Source: Flavobacterium ajazii (GTDB taxonomy: Bacteria > Bacteroidota > Bacteroidia > Flavobacteriales > Flavobacteriaceae). Taken from it: 64,000 nucleotides of DNA. Numbering within the stretch: position 1 is the first letter of the stretch; each line of letters begins with the position of its first letter. Location: the NCBI RefSeq assembly GCF_010614725.1, contig NZ_JAAEHL010000009.1, positions 62,001 through 126,000 on the forward strand, written 5' to 3'. Shown here piece after piece: positions 1-8,851 of the stretch. Under the pieces are notes generated by a model. The model had not been told where the DNA came from. It made no database searches and was given only the letters and a program-made list of their open reading frames with translations. Made by a program: the position numbers and the translations under genes.

Positions 1-2
1 TC

Positions 3-265
3 GTTTATTATTTAACCAGAGAGAAAGAGCAGGAATTACTAAAACATCCATTATTTATCCAATTTCATCTCAATTTTTTAAGATGCTCTTTGGCTGCATT
101 CGATGAATTTCATTTTGTTTTAGATGCTATGCCGCCCAAAAAAAATATAAGTACATACTTGAAAATTTTCCTTTAATAATTCAAAGATCTAAGCAAAAAA
201 ACATCGCCTCGCTCTTACATGTAAGTCAGGAAACATTGAGCAGAATCAGGGCTGAAATTTATTGA
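3..265 (+). pseudogene. Crp/Fnr-family regulator, 3' part, frameshifted
   Basis: The window opens inside a gene. Frame 3 reads from base 3 to the PPKK codons at about 132-143. After that the sensible frame shifts by one base and reads a typical Bacteroidota Crp/Fnr C-terminus (IIQRSKQKNIASLLHVSQET, then LSRIRAEIY and TGA at 263-265). The switch falls in a run of eight A at 138-145; nine A would restore one continuous frame. The helix-turn-helix motif is complete, so the gene was recently functional or the run length is variable. The N-terminal cyclic-nucleotide-binding-like domain lies outside the window. A sequencing or assembly error in the A-run cannot be excluded. Confidence 0.65.
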
Positions 266-290
266 CTTTATATCAATAAATATATTTTTG
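262..290 (+). promoter_or_regulatory. Bacteroidota-type promoter before the lpxA-like gene
   Basis: TTG at 262-264 and TATTTTTG at 283-290 are separated by 18 bp, matching the Bacteroidota TTG / TAnnTTTG promoter pattern. A start site near 297 would give a leader of about 28 nt before the ATG at 325. The -33 element overlaps the stop of the upstream Crp-like gene. Confidence 0.45.
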
Positions 291-324
291 GGTTGACTGA
301 AATTTGCATAATTAAAACTGTAGT

Positions 325-1098
325 ATGATTTCAGAAAACGCAAAAATTAGCACCAAATCCCAAATAGGGGAAAACGTATCAATTGGAAATTATTCCACAA
401 TTGAAGATGATGTCATAATCGGAGACAATACAATTATAGCAAATAATGTTTCGTTGTTAAACGGTACCCGAATAGGAAAAAATTGTTTTATTCATTCCGG
501 AGCAATTTTATCTGGAATTCCTCAGGATTTAAAATACAAAGGAGAATACACAACATTGGAAATTGGCAATTATAATATTATCCGGGAATATGTAACAATT
601 AATAAGGGAACCAATTCAAAGAAAGTTACAAAAATCGGAAATCAAAATTTGATTATGGCCAATACACATATTGGACATGATTGCTCAATAGGTAATAACT
701 GCATAATTGGTTTTAATGTAGGAATTGCCGGAGAAGTCATCATAGAAGATTTTGTCAATATCAGCGGACTGACCGGCATACATCAGTTTACAAGAATTGG
801 AGAACATTCTATGGTAACCGGACTAAGCAGAATAATTAAAGACATTCCTCCATATATAATGGCTGCGAAAGAACCTCTGAGTTATTCCGGAATAAATGCT
901 GTTGGATTAAAACGGAAAGGCTTCGAACAATCTAAACTTAACGAGATTAAGGAAATTTATAAAATAATCTTCCAGCAAAAGCGAAATACCTCTCTGGCTT
1001 TAGACTTTATAGAAAACAATTTTAAGGAAACAATTGAGAGGGATAAAATTATTAATTTTATCAGAAATTCAGAAAGAGGAATTATCAAAGGAAATTAG
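325..1098 (+). CDS. LpxA-like acyl-ACP--UDP-GlcNAc O-acyltransferase
   Basis: The 257-residue protein has a left-handed beta-helix built of hexapeptide repeats (residues 1-185) and an alpha-helical tail, the standard LpxA layout and length (E. coli LpxA is 262). LpxA transfers a 3-hydroxyacyl chain from ACP to UDP-GlcNAc in the first step of lipid A synthesis, in the cytoplasm. HIGHDC (115-120) aligns with E. coli HIAHDC, placing the catalytic base at H118. The GINAVGLKRKGF segment near residue 190 matches the LpxA signature. No lpxB, lpxC or lpxD lies beside it, so it may be a paralogue rather than the housekeeping copy. Family assignment is firm; the acyl donor and the in vivo role are not known. 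Confidence 0.85.
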   Translation: MISENAKISTKSQIGENVSIGNYSTIEDDVIIGDNTIIANNVSLLNGTRIGKNCFIHSGAILSGIPQDLKYKGEYTTLEIGNYNIIREYVTINKGTNSKKVTKIGNQNLIMANTHIGHDCSIGNNCIIGFNVGIAGEVIIEDFVNISGLTGIHQFTRIGEHSMVTGLSRIIKDIPPYIMAAKEPLSYSGINAVGLKRKGFEQSKLNEIKEIYKIIFQQKRNTSLALDFIENNFKETIERDKIINFIRNSERGIIKGN

Positions 1099-1153
1099 TG
1101 ATAGCTTCTCTAAGAGCTAATGGAGGTATTTTAAAAACCATTTAATAGAAGTT

Positions 1154-1183
1154 AAAAAGCCAGAAATTACTTTCCGGCTTTTT
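1154..1183. terminator. Bidirectional intrinsic terminator
   Basis: AAAAAGCC (1154-1161) pairs with GGCTTTTT (1176-1183). It lies between the convergent lpxA-like (+) and VOC-protein (-) genes and has T-runs in both directions. Confidence 0.65.
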
Positions 1184-1207
1184 AGAATTTCTGAAATGAA
1201 TCGAAAG

Positions 1208-2212
1208 TTATTCTTTTTCAACGAAAACATACAATTTCTGAACCTTACCATTTTCAATTACAAACAAATCCATTCCGCTTACAACAGCCGGTTTTGCTTT
1301 TGAACCAAACTGCCAGTACAATCGAACGATATTATGATTGGTTTCTACTGATTTGGAAGTAAATCTAAAATCAGGTTTTTTAGTCTGAAGCTCCACAATA
1401 AACTTGCTGATATCTTCAATTCCTTCAGCAATAAAATGACGGTCTACCATTTCTACATCAGTAGCATAAACTTGATTTAATAAAGCTTTACGTTTTACCT
1501 CATCTTTTTCATTCCAGATTTTAAGATGCTTTTCAACTATTTCCGTATTCTTTTTAGAATCGAAATCATCGGCAGATACTTTTTCCACTGCTGCATTTTT
1601 TGGTGACCATAATACAGTTTTGGGATGGTTGTTTTCATATCCTTTTCCGTTTGGGTAAGAAACCAATTCCATTTTAGAACCCCATGGTGTTTCAAAATAA
1701 ACCCAGGTTTCTCCAGCCGTATCTCCCGATGGCATTGTAAAAGGTTCTCCCAGTATTTTTACACTTTTACTTTTTAAATACTGCACAGATGCATTAATAT
1801 CGTTTACATAAAAAGCAATATGAGATGCTCCAATATCATCCGTATTCGGATGCGTTTTGTTCCCTTTATTATCTGCATATTCAAACACTTCAATACTGGC
1901 ACCGTTACCTGCATTAATCATTTTGATCGTAACGGCTCCAGTATTAGGATTAATATGATTTAATTTTTTCCAGTCAGCGTCAAGCGGAATTGGTCCTAAT
2001 TGTGTAACAGGTGTAAAACCAAGTACATCGCTAAAAAATATAACCGCTTCATTGAGATTTGGAACATTAATGCCGACATGATCGATTCCAACTATCCCAA
2101 CATTATTTTGCGCAACTGTTTTTTCTGAAGCCGAAAAGAGTATTAATAAATTAAACATTGCTGCTGCTGAAGCCTTTACTTTTTTATTTGATTTTTTATA
2201 AGTTGTTTTCAT
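1208..2212 (-). CDS. VOC-family protein with SnoaL/NTF2-like C-terminal domain
   Basis: The protein has 334 residues. A hydrophobic N-terminus (about 13-35, ending ...TVAQ) suggests export. It is followed by a glyoxalase/bleomycin-resistance (VOC) domain at about 40-190, with paired beta-alpha-beta modules starting at GIDHVGINVPNL and ending ETPWGSKMELVSYP. A SnoaL-like alpha+beta cone fold follows at about 220-334. VOC proteins often use a metal to act on small electrophiles, but the substrate cannot be read from sequence. It sits 43 bp downstream of the dehydrogenase gene and probably shares its transcript. The fusion suggests detoxification or an uncharacterised small-molecule conversion. 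Confidence 0.7.
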   Translation of the reverse strand: MKTTYKKSNKKVKASAAAMFNLLILFSASEKTVAQNNVGIVGIDHVGINVPNLNEAVIFFSDVLGFTPVTQLGPIPLDADWKKLNHINPNTGAVTIKMINAGNGASIEVFEYADNKGNKTHPNTDDIGASHIAFYVNDINASVQYLKSKSVKILGEPFTMPSGDTAGETWVYFETPWGSKMELVSYPNGKGYENNHPKTVLWSPKNAAVEKVSADDFDSKKNTEIVEKHLKIWNEKDEVKRKALLNQVYATDVEMVDRHFIAEGIEDISKFIVELQTKKPDFRFTSKSVETNHNIVRLYWQFGSKAKPAVVSGMDLFVIENGKVQKLYVFVEKE

Positions 2213-2255
2213 GATTGTATATATTGATATTTGATATTGTTATTGTTATTGTTAT

Positions 2256-3113
2256 TTAATTCGTATAAGCTGCTACCCATTTTGCTTTAATAGTAGCACG
2301 CGCTTCTATAAATTCTTTGTCAGTTCCCTGAGCAATAGCATCAAGTGGAAAACGAAGCGGTCTCTCCCCTTTTTTCATGCTTACTAATTCTAAAATACCA
2401 TCAGCAATAGTCTGTGGGTTCATATCAAACTGTGCCATTTTACCGAATAATGCTGTTCCTAAAGCGTTAAATTTTGCTGTTGCTGCTTCTCCGTATTCTT
2501 CTATAATTGCTGTTTTATCAGCATGAATACCGGCTTTCGATCCGTTATTCATTTCTGTTGGGTAAACTCCCGGCTGAATACTTACGTTTTCAATTCCGTA
2601 ATCCGCCAATTCATCCTGTAGTCCTTCTGTAAAACTTTCAACTACAAGTTTTGAGGCGATATACGGAACCATAAAAGGAAGAGTGTGTCCGCTTGCTCCG
2701 GTTGTAATGTTAATCACAAGTCCGTTTCTTTCTTTTCTCATAGAAGGAAGCACCGCCTGATACATACGGAGCACGCTGTAAACATTTACATCAAACATTT
2801 TACGAACCTGGTCAATTGAATAACCTTCAAGCAGACCAAAACCACTTACCGCTGCATTATTGATTAGAACATCAATTTTTCCGTATTTAATTAATACTTT
2901 TTCAATTGCCTGACTAACTGATACATCATCTGTAATATCGATATCTACTACTTCAATGTTTTCTATTGCTCCCAGTTCTTTAGCTGCAGCGGCATTTTTA
3001 TCATTTGTGTTGCGCATTCCTGCAATTACTGAATGGCCCGCATTAGCTAATGTTACAGCTGTTAATTTTCCAAAGCCTGTACTTGTTCCTGTAATGAAAA
3101 TTGTTTTTGACAT
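2256..3113 (-). CDS. Classical short-chain dehydrogenase/reductase (SDR)
   Basis: The 285-residue protein has a Rossmann fold with the cofactor motif TGTSTGFG (8-15), the NNA motif (about 86-88) and the catalytic YIASK (Y151, K155). The length and the loop after the active site resemble the class annotated as SDR oxidoreductases acting on small carbonyl compounds. The substrate is unknown. It is the first gene of a leftward pair with the VOC protein and lies just downstream of a Crp/Fnr gene, which may control it. Nothing is missing from the catalytic set. Confidence 0.85.
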   Translation of the reverse strand: MSKTIFITGTSTGFGKLTAVTLANAGHSVIAGMRNTNDKNAAAAKELGAIENIEVVDIDITDDVSVSQAIEKVLIKYGKIDVLINNAAVSGFGLLEGYSIDQVRKMFDVNVYSVLRMYQAVLPSMRKERNGLVINITTGASGHTLPFMVPYIASKLVVESFTEGLQDELADYGIENVSIQPGVYPTEMNNGSKAGIHADKTAIIEEYGEAATAKFNALGTALFGKMAQFDMNPQTIADGILELVSMKKGERPLRFPLDAIAQGTDKEFIEARATIKAKWVAAYTN

Positions 3114-3244
3114 GATTTCTAATTTTTAAATGTTTATAATGTTTATTTCTTTTGAACATTACAAAGTTGCGTCGAATGCAAAACCTGTACATTGATTAGA
3201 AATAAGTAAAAACTTGATCTAGATCAAGAGTTTGAAGAAGGCAT

Positions 3245-3270
3245 AAAAAAAGGAGCTTTTAAAGCTCCTG
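3245..3270 (-). terminator. Intrinsic terminator region of the Crp/Fnr gene
   Basis: AGGAGCTTT (3251-3259) and AAAGCTCCT (3261-3269) form a stem, followed on the minus strand by a T-run. It lies directly after the Crp/Fnr stop codon at 3277. Confidence 0.7.
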
Positions 3271-3276
3271 ATATAT

Positions 3277-3864
3277 TTATTTTTTTGCCGTTTGTTTACG
3301 AATACGGCTTAGTGTTTCTGGCGTCATGCCCAGATATGAGGCAATCATAGTTTGAGGAATCCTTGAAGCAAAGCCAGGATATTTATTTACAAAGTTCAAA
3401 TACTTTTCTTCTGCTGTTAAAGTTAATGAGGCTTGAATTCGATTTTGAGCGGCTATAAAACTTCTTTGTAGAATGTTATTTACCATATTATTGAAAGCTG
3501 GAATTTCTCTACACAACAATTCAAAATTTTCATGGGTAAAAAGTACAAGCTCGGTATCTTCAATAGCATCGATATTAAAACGCGACGGCTGCTGCATCAT
3601 TAAACTCTCGCGGTCACCTGTCCACCAATTTTCGATACTGAAGCTGTTTACATGTTCCCCTCCTTTTTCATCAACCGTATAAGTTCTAACACAACCTTGA
3701 GTTATAAAAGCATCGTACTTCCAGACATCTCCTTCCTGAAGCAGATATTGTCTTTTACGAAGTTTTTTAATAATAGCAAATGATTGAATACGCTCTGATT
3801 CTGCTTGCGTCAGTTCAGTTTTTTCTTCGAGATACTTTTGGAATAAGCTTGTAAAATTATGCAA
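3277..3864 (-). CDS. Crp/Fnr-family transcriptional regulator
   Basis: The gene encodes a cyclic-nucleotide-binding-like beta-barrel followed by a C-terminal winged helix (IPQTMIASYLGMTPETLSRI). The open frame continues upstream to an ATG at 3990, but that extension reads through a terminator hairpin at 3957-3982 and has no family resemblance. I therefore place the start at the TTG at 3864 (reading M-H-N-F-T-S-L-F), giving about 195 residues, the usual length in Bacteroidota. There is no ATG in a suitable place. The ligand is unknown; such proteins in Bacteroidota often lack a true cAMP site. It probably regulates the adjacent SDR/VOC genes. Confidence 0.75.
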   Translation of the reverse strand: MHNFTSLFQKYLEEKTELTQAESERIQSFAIIKKLRKRQYLLQEGDVWKYDAFITQGCVRTYTVDEKGGEHVNSFSIENWWTGDRESLMMQQPSRFNIDAIEDTELVLFTHENFELLCREIPAFNNMVNNILQRSFIAAQNRIQASLTLTAEEKYLNFVNKYPGFASRIPQTMIASYLGMTPETLSRIRKQTAKK

Positions 3865-3956
3865 AAGGCATCTGATGAACAAATTTTTCAGAGCATGCCA
3901 GTCAATTAAAATTATATCAAAGAATAGGGTCCTGCCCCCAGAAATAGACGCATAAA

Positions 3957-3982
3957 AAAAAAGAGGCTGCCACCTCTTTTTT
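3957..3982 (-). terminator. Intrinsic terminator of the galactan operon
   Basis: AAAAAAGAGG (3957-3966) pairs with CCTCTTTTTT (3973-3982) around a 6-nt loop. On the minus strand a run of T follows. It lies about 75 nt beyond the stop of the GH2 gene, the last gene of the leftward operon. Confidence 0.75.
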
Positions 3983-4054
3983 CTATTCAAAAGTATATTT
4001 TACCTGTAATTTTGAAAAAGAAAATCATTTTTCTTAATTACAAAATTCTAATTA

Positions 4055-6490
4055 TTAACGTTTTGACTTCAAACTAATTTTACCTGTCTCAAGTCCTTTC
4101 CCCGTTACTTCCAACTGGATTGCACCCGGAGTTTCAATTGCTTTTACCAAAACCACCAGTTTACCGCTGAAAAGCTTCATATGATCCTGATGGAATATTT
4201 CTAACGATGTAGCATCGCCATTACATGCAGCTCTGTAAGTTCCGGCACCGGTTACTTTAAACTGCAGTTCATTATCGGCTACAGGACATGGAATTCCGTT
4301 TTTATCTACAACCGAAACCGTTACAAAAGAGATATCCTCGCCATCTGCTTTGATTGTTTTACGATCTGCATTGAGTACAATTTTATACGGGTCTCCGGCC
4401 GTTTTAACCTCACTTTTGGCAGCTATTTTTCCATTAGAATCAAAGGCTACTACTTTTACTGTTCCCGGCTCATACTTCACATCATTCCACATTAAACGAT
4501 AACGGTTTTGCGGAGTTGAATTGTTTTTCTTCTGCACGCCCATACTTTTTCCGTTTACAAAAAGCTCTGCACTGTCGTAATTGGTGTAAACGAAAACCGG
4601 AGTGATCTCTCCTTCTCTTCCTTTCCAGTTCCAGTGTGGCAGAATATGAAGTGTTTTATCCTCCTTATTCCATCTGCTTCTGTAAAGATAAAAACGGTCT
4701 TTAGGAAGTCCCGCCAAATCTGAAATTCCAAAATAAGAACTTCTTGAAGGCCATTTTTCATCATAAGGTGTAGGCTCTCCTAAATAATCAAAACCGGTCC
4801 AGACAAATTCACCAATAACCCACGGTTTATCATCCTGCAATACAAAATCTTCATCAGGGACATTAGACCAGCTGCAGGCTTCAAGATCATAAGAAGAACT
4901 TTGAAAATCATCATATGTTTTGTTTTTTCCCTGAACAACCGGAAATTTATAAATTCCTCTTGAACTTACTGTCGACGCCGTTTCTGAGCCTAATATAAAT
5001 CCTTGTGGAAATGTTTTATATGCTTCTTCATAAAGATGAACTCTGTAATTTAATCCGGGAATATCCAGCAAAGCTCCGAAACCAGATTCCATAGTTGCTT
5101 TTACCTGATCCATACCAACAGTCACAGGTCTTGTAGGATCTTCACGATGAAAAATGTCCTGCAGCCATCTGGCACGTTTTACTCCTTCAGCTCCCCATTG
5201 ATCCGGAACTTCATTTCCGGAACTCCACATTACAATACACGGATGATTTCGTGTAGCTCTTACCAAATTTACAATATCTTTTTCCGCATATTCATTAAAA
5301 AAACGATGGTAACCATTTTCAACTTTTGGCTTTGCCCATTCATCAAAACTTTCTGCCAGGAACATAAATCCCATTTCGTCAGCCAGTTCAAGCTGTTCAA
5401 AAGAAGGCATATTGTGAGAACTTCTGATTGCGTTACATCCTAAATCTTTTAGAATCGTAAGTTGTCTTCGAAGTGCCGCTTTATTTATAGCTGCACCAAG
5501 AGGGCCTAAATCATGATGAAGACAAACTCCTTTAAATTTTGTCACTTTACCATTAAGGCTAAATCCTGTCTTAGGTTCGTATTTTATAAATCGTATCCCA
5601 AACTTTATGTTTTGTTCGTCTTTTAACGTTCCGTTGGCTGCATATAATTTGGTCACCGCTGTATACAAATAAGGAGTTTCGGGACTCCATAAATGAGGTT
5701 GGGAAACTTCCATTGTCTGATGGAATTTCCCATCCTTAGTTACTATGCTTTTTTGTGTTGCTATTACCTTATTAGCAGCATCTTTTATTTGAGTTACCAT
5801 TGAAACATTACTGCCATGAAACTCCGCTTTGATATCAACAACGGCGTTATTCCCTTTCATGTCAGGAGTGGTAATAAATGTACCCCATTGTGCAAAACGT
5901 TCCTCCTCATTCACTACAATGCTCACTTTTCTGTAAAGACCTGCTCCGGGATACCATCTTGAAGAAAATGGTTCATTGGTTAATTTGACTGCCAGTACAT
6001 TTTCTGCACCAACAAGAAGATCATTAGTTATATCAATATAAAAATAGCTGTATCCATACCCCCATTGCCCCACTTTTTTTCCATTTAAATAAACCTGAGG
6101 TTCGCTCATGGCGCCTTCAAAAACAAGAATTGCTTTCTTTCCTTTTTTAAACTCCGGAATAGAAAATGTATTACGATACCATCCCGTTCCAATGTGCGGA
6201 AGTGCCCCGGTACGACCTGTTTTTTCAGTCGCTTCTTTTTCACCGTTTTGTTCAATGATACCGGTCTGAAGATCCCATTTTTTATCAAAAGGTCCATAAA
6301 TAGCCCAATCGTGGGGTACACTGACTTTCTCCCACTTCGAGACATCAAAATTTACGGCAGAAGCATCTTCTTTTACCTCTTTAGAAAAACTCCAGTTGTC
6401 TTTTAAAACAACAGTAGTGGACTGTGACATCATTTTTCCGTACGAAAAAAGCAGAAATAAGAATAATGTTGATTTAAAGAATAGTTTCAT
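4055..6490 (-). CDS. GH2 beta-galactosidase
   Basis: The 811-residue exported protein has a signal peptide at 1-22. The order is GH2 sugar-binding (jelly-roll), Ig-like beta-sandwich, TIM barrel, then C-terminal Ig-like domains (DUF4982-type and bacterial Ig-like). The acid/base is E427 in SSGNEVPDQWG and the nucleophile is E561 in GEFVWTGFDYLG. GH2 enzymes of this architecture remove non-reducing beta-galactosyl units. Next to two GH53 endo-galactanases, the expected substrate is galacto-oligosaccharides from beta-1,4-galactan, degraded in the periplasm. It is the last gene of the operon, separated from the GH53 gene by a 121-bp inverted-repeat element. The exact linkage is inferred from context. 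Confidence 0.88.
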   Translation of the reverse strand: MKLFFKSTLFLFLLFSYGKMMSQSTTVVLKDNWSFSKEVKEDASAVNFDVSKWEKVSVPHDWAIYGPFDKKWDLQTGIIEQNGEKEATEKTGRTGALPHIGTGWYRNTFSIPEFKKGKKAILVFEGAMSEPQVYLNGKKVGQWGYGYSYFYIDITNDLLVGAENVLAVKLTNEPFSSRWYPGAGLYRKVSIVVNEEERFAQWGTFITTPDMKGNNAVVDIKAEFHGSNVSMVTQIKDAANKVIATQKSIVTKDGKFHQTMEVSQPHLWSPETPYLYTAVTKLYAANGTLKDEQNIKFGIRFIKYEPKTGFSLNGKVTKFKGVCLHHDLGPLGAAINKAALRRQLTILKDLGCNAIRSSHNMPSFEQLELADEMGFMFLAESFDEWAKPKVENGYHRFFNEYAEKDIVNLVRATRNHPCIVMWSSGNEVPDQWGAEGVKRARWLQDIFHREDPTRPVTVGMDQVKATMESGFGALLDIPGLNYRVHLYEEAYKTFPQGFILGSETASTVSSRGIYKFPVVQGKNKTYDDFQSSSYDLEACSWSNVPDEDFVLQDDKPWVIGEFVWTGFDYLGEPTPYDEKWPSRSSYFGISDLAGLPKDRFYLYRSRWNKEDKTLHILPHWNWKGREGEITPVFVYTNYDSAELFVNGKSMGVQKKNNSTPQNRYRLMWNDVKYEPGTVKVVAFDSNGKIAAKSEVKTAGDPYKIVLNADRKTIKADGEDISFVTVSVVDKNGIPCPVADNELQFKVTGAGTYRAACNGDATSLEIFHQDHMKLFSGKLVVLVKAIETPGAIQLEVTGKGLETGKISLKSKR

Positions 6491-6508
6491 TCTGTTTTAA
6501 TTTTTTTC

Positions 6509-6629
6509 ACCATTAAGGTATTAAGTTAATTAAGACTTGGATTTCTTTTGTCATTAAAAATCAGGTTAACTAAGCTAAGCTTAATTAACTTGACAAAGCT
6601 TGACTTAATTAACTTAATACCTTAATGGT
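6509..6629. repeat. Intergenic inverted-repeat element
   Basis: Two perfect 26-bp arms, ACCATTAAGGTATTAAGTTA... (6509-6534) and its reverse complement (6604-6629), flank about 69 bp. Inside, CTTAATTAACTT-like words recur. No open frame is present. It fits the small intergenic inverted repeats of Flavobacterium chromosomes and separates the GH53 and GH2 genes of one operon. Confidence 0.75.
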
Positions 6630-6645
6630 AAAATTTAGTATTTAA

Positions 6646-7674
6646 TTATTTGAAAGCATCCAGTGCAGGTGACGGTTTTCCGTTATCCAGCCAGGCATTT
6701 AGCTGATACTGACTCCAGCTTTTCGCGCCCTGAGGCTCCCAGTAAATAACACCTAACCCTTTATTATCAGGAACGCTTTTTACAGCTTTTATAGTAGCCT
6801 CAAGCATTTCTTTTGTGTTTTGTTCCAATGTATAATCACCGCCTACTTCGACTACCATCACTTCTTTATTATAACGGGAAGCCATGTCTTTTAGATTGTT
6901 TTCTAAATCGGCAATGTTTTCTTTATAATCTGTTTTTAACCAAAACGGGTAATATGAAAGACCAATTACATCGTATTTTACATTCAGTTCCGTTGCTTTA
7001 TCAAAAAACCATCTGAATTTTTCGTTTTTGTTTCCTTCGTCCAAATGTACAATAACTTTGATTTTTGAATCGATAGCTTTTGTAGCCTCATATCCTTTAT
7101 TCAGCAATTGTGCCAGTTGAGCAAAGTTGTCTGTATGACCTTCCGGCCAAAGCATTCCACCCGGAATTTCATTTCCAACCTGAACCCATTCCGGTGTAAC
7201 TCCTGCTTTTTTTAACAATTTCAGCACATCATACGTATGCGCATAAACATCATTCAGCAATTCAGGAAAAGAATGTTTTGCCCAGGCTGCCGGTTTATTT
7301 TGTTTGCCGGGATCTGCCCATGAATCACTGTAATGAAAATCGATCATGATACGCATTCCCATATTTTGAGCGCGAACTGCCATGACAACCGTTTCCTCCG
7401 GACTGCAGTGCCCGCTCGCTTTATCATCATTTGGATTTACCCAGACACGCAAACGGATGGTATTGATTCCTCTGTCTTTTAATAATTGCAGACAGTCTTT
7501 TTCAGAACCGTCTGCATCATAAAACTTATAACCGGTAGCTTCCATCTGTGGCAGCCATCCCACATCGGCTCCTTTTGAGAAAGAGCCTGTTTCACTTATC
7601 ATTTTTGATTTGCAAGAAGTAAAGACAACAGCAATGACAAGCAAAAAAGGGATAATTTTAAAATGTTTTTTCAT
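6646..7674 (-). CDS. GH53 endo-beta-1,4-galactanase (copy A)
   Basis: The 342-residue lipoprotein has a signal peptide with a lipobox-like end (VVFTSC, Cys about 20). The rest is one GH53 TIM barrel. The acid/base is E169 in VGNEIPGGMLWPEG and the nucleophile is E276 in VVEVGGDY. GH53 cleaves internal beta-1,4-galactosyl bonds in type I (arabino)galactan. It is the downstream member of a tandem GH53 pair, only 3 bp from copy B. The two copies differ substantially (for example VVEVGGDYT against IAETAYPFT), so they are old paralogues with possibly different cut lengths or locations. Confidence 0.9.
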   Translation of the reverse strand: MKKHFKIIPFLLVIAVVFTSCKSKMISETGSFSKGADVGWLPQMEATGYKFYDADGSEKDCLQLLKDRGINTIRLRVWVNPNDDKASGHCSPEETVVMAVRAQNMGMRIMIDFHYSDSWADPGKQNKPAAWAKHSFPELLNDVYAHTYDVLKLLKKAGVTPEWVQVGNEIPGGMLWPEGHTDNFAQLAQLLNKGYEATKAIDSKIKVIVHLDEGNKNEKFRWFFDKATELNVKYDVIGLSYYPFWLKTDYKENIADLENNLKDMASRYNKEVMVVEVGGDYTLEQNTKEMLEATIKAVKSVPDNKGLGVIYWEPQGAKSWSQYQLNAWLDNGKPSPALDAFK

Positions 7675-7677
7675 GTT

Positions 7678-8775
7678 TTATTCTTTTGCAAAAGCCTGCA
7701 TTACAGACAAAGCATTATTATCGAAACTATACAAAGCCTGGTTTTCAAAAGTAGAACCGCTTTTTGACTGCGTTCCTTTAAAAGCAACCCATTCTCCGCC
7801 CCAATAAGCAAAACCTTGTCCGTATTCTGATGCTTTTACCTGAGCCCGAACTGCCATTACAAAAGCTTTTTGTCCCGCAGGAGTTGCAGGATAGTCTGAA
7901 ATTAACTGAGAAGCTTCACCTACTATATTATTGGTAAAGTCATTATAAGAAAGTGTAAACGGGTAAGCAGTTTCGGCAATCAGGACTCTTTTACTGTATT
8001 TTTTTCCTAAGGCATCAATAGTCGTTTTTATCTGATTAACATCTTTTCCGTGCCATACAGGATAGTATGATAATCCGATATAATCGTAATCAATAGTTTT
8101 CATTTTGTTGAAGAACCAGTCGGTTCCCCCAGCGTTTACACCTGCATAATGAATCATGATTTTGGTATCAGGTGCTTTAGCGCGAACAGTTGCACTTGCA
8201 GCACTTAAGATAGCGATACACTGCTGCTCATTGTCGATTAGATTTCCCTGAGGCCAAAGTAATCCGCTGTTGATTTCGTTTCCAATCTGAATAATATCAG
8301 GATTTATTTCTTCTATAATGTCCTCTGTATAATCAGTTACAGCTTTTTTTAATTCTTCAAAAGATAAGTCTTTCCATTCTTCAGGAGTAGTCTGAACTCC
8401 CGGATCTGCCCAGTGATCAGAATAATGAACGGTTAACCAAACTCTAAGACCGGATCGTTTTATTCTTTTAGCGAAATTTTTCACTTCTTCAAAACCGGAA
8501 TATCCGAATGCCGGGTTTTTCCATAAACGCACCCTAACCGTATTACAACCTGCATTTCTAAGGGTTGTAAGCATGTCTTCTACTTTGCCGTTGTTGTAAA
8601 ATTTAGTTCCGACAGCTTCCATTTCTGGAAGGTACGAAACATCCGAAGCCCTGATGAAAGTGTCATCTGCAGCAGGCGGATCTACAGCCGGAGTATCTGA
8701 ACTGTCGTTATTTGAACATGAAAACTGAATTACTGCCAGAACAAGTAATCCAATTGATTTTATATATTTTGTCAT
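7678..8775 (-). CDS. GH53 endo-beta-1,4-galactanase (copy B)
   Basis: This is a lipoprotein of about 365 residues (signal peptide ending in FSC, then an acidic N/D/S-rich linker) with one GH53 barrel. The catalytic acids are in QIGNEINSG and LIAETAYPF (E167 and E268 counted from this start). I start it at the ATG at 8775 (MTKYIKSIG); an in-frame ATG 9 bp upstream (8784) is equally possible. The acidic stretch SNNDSSD after the lipidated Cys resembles the surface-export signal of Bacteroidota lipoproteins, so this copy may act outside the cell and copy A in the periplasm (inference). Confidence 0.9.
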   Translation of the reverse strand: MTKYIKSIGLLVLAVIQFSCSNNDSSDTPAVDPPAADDTFIRASDVSYLPEMEAVGTKFYNNGKVEDMLTTLRNAGCNTVRVRLWKNPAFGYSGFEEVKNFAKRIKRSGLRVWLTVHYSDHWADPGVQTTPEEWKDLSFEELKKAVTDYTEDIIEEINPDIIQIGNEINSGLLWPQGNLIDNEQQCIAILSAASATVRAKAPDTKIMIHYAGVNAGGTDWFFNKMKTIDYDYIGLSYYPVWHGKDVNQIKTTIDALGKKYSKRVLIAETAYPFTLSYNDFTNNIVGEASQLISDYPATPAGQKAFVMAVRAQVKASEYGQGFAYWGGEWVAFKGTQSKSGSTFENQALYSFDNNALSVMQAFAKE

Positions 8776-8851
8776 AATCAACATTATAATGATTAAAATG
8801 TATACGTTGTTTTGAATTTATTTCTCTTCTTTTTTCAAAAAATAAAGTTGA

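Noticed and set aside
3865..3990. N-terminal extension of the Crp/Fnr regulator to the ATG at 3990
   Set aside because: It would translate a terminator stem-loop and has no family similarity; the conserved protein begins near 3864.
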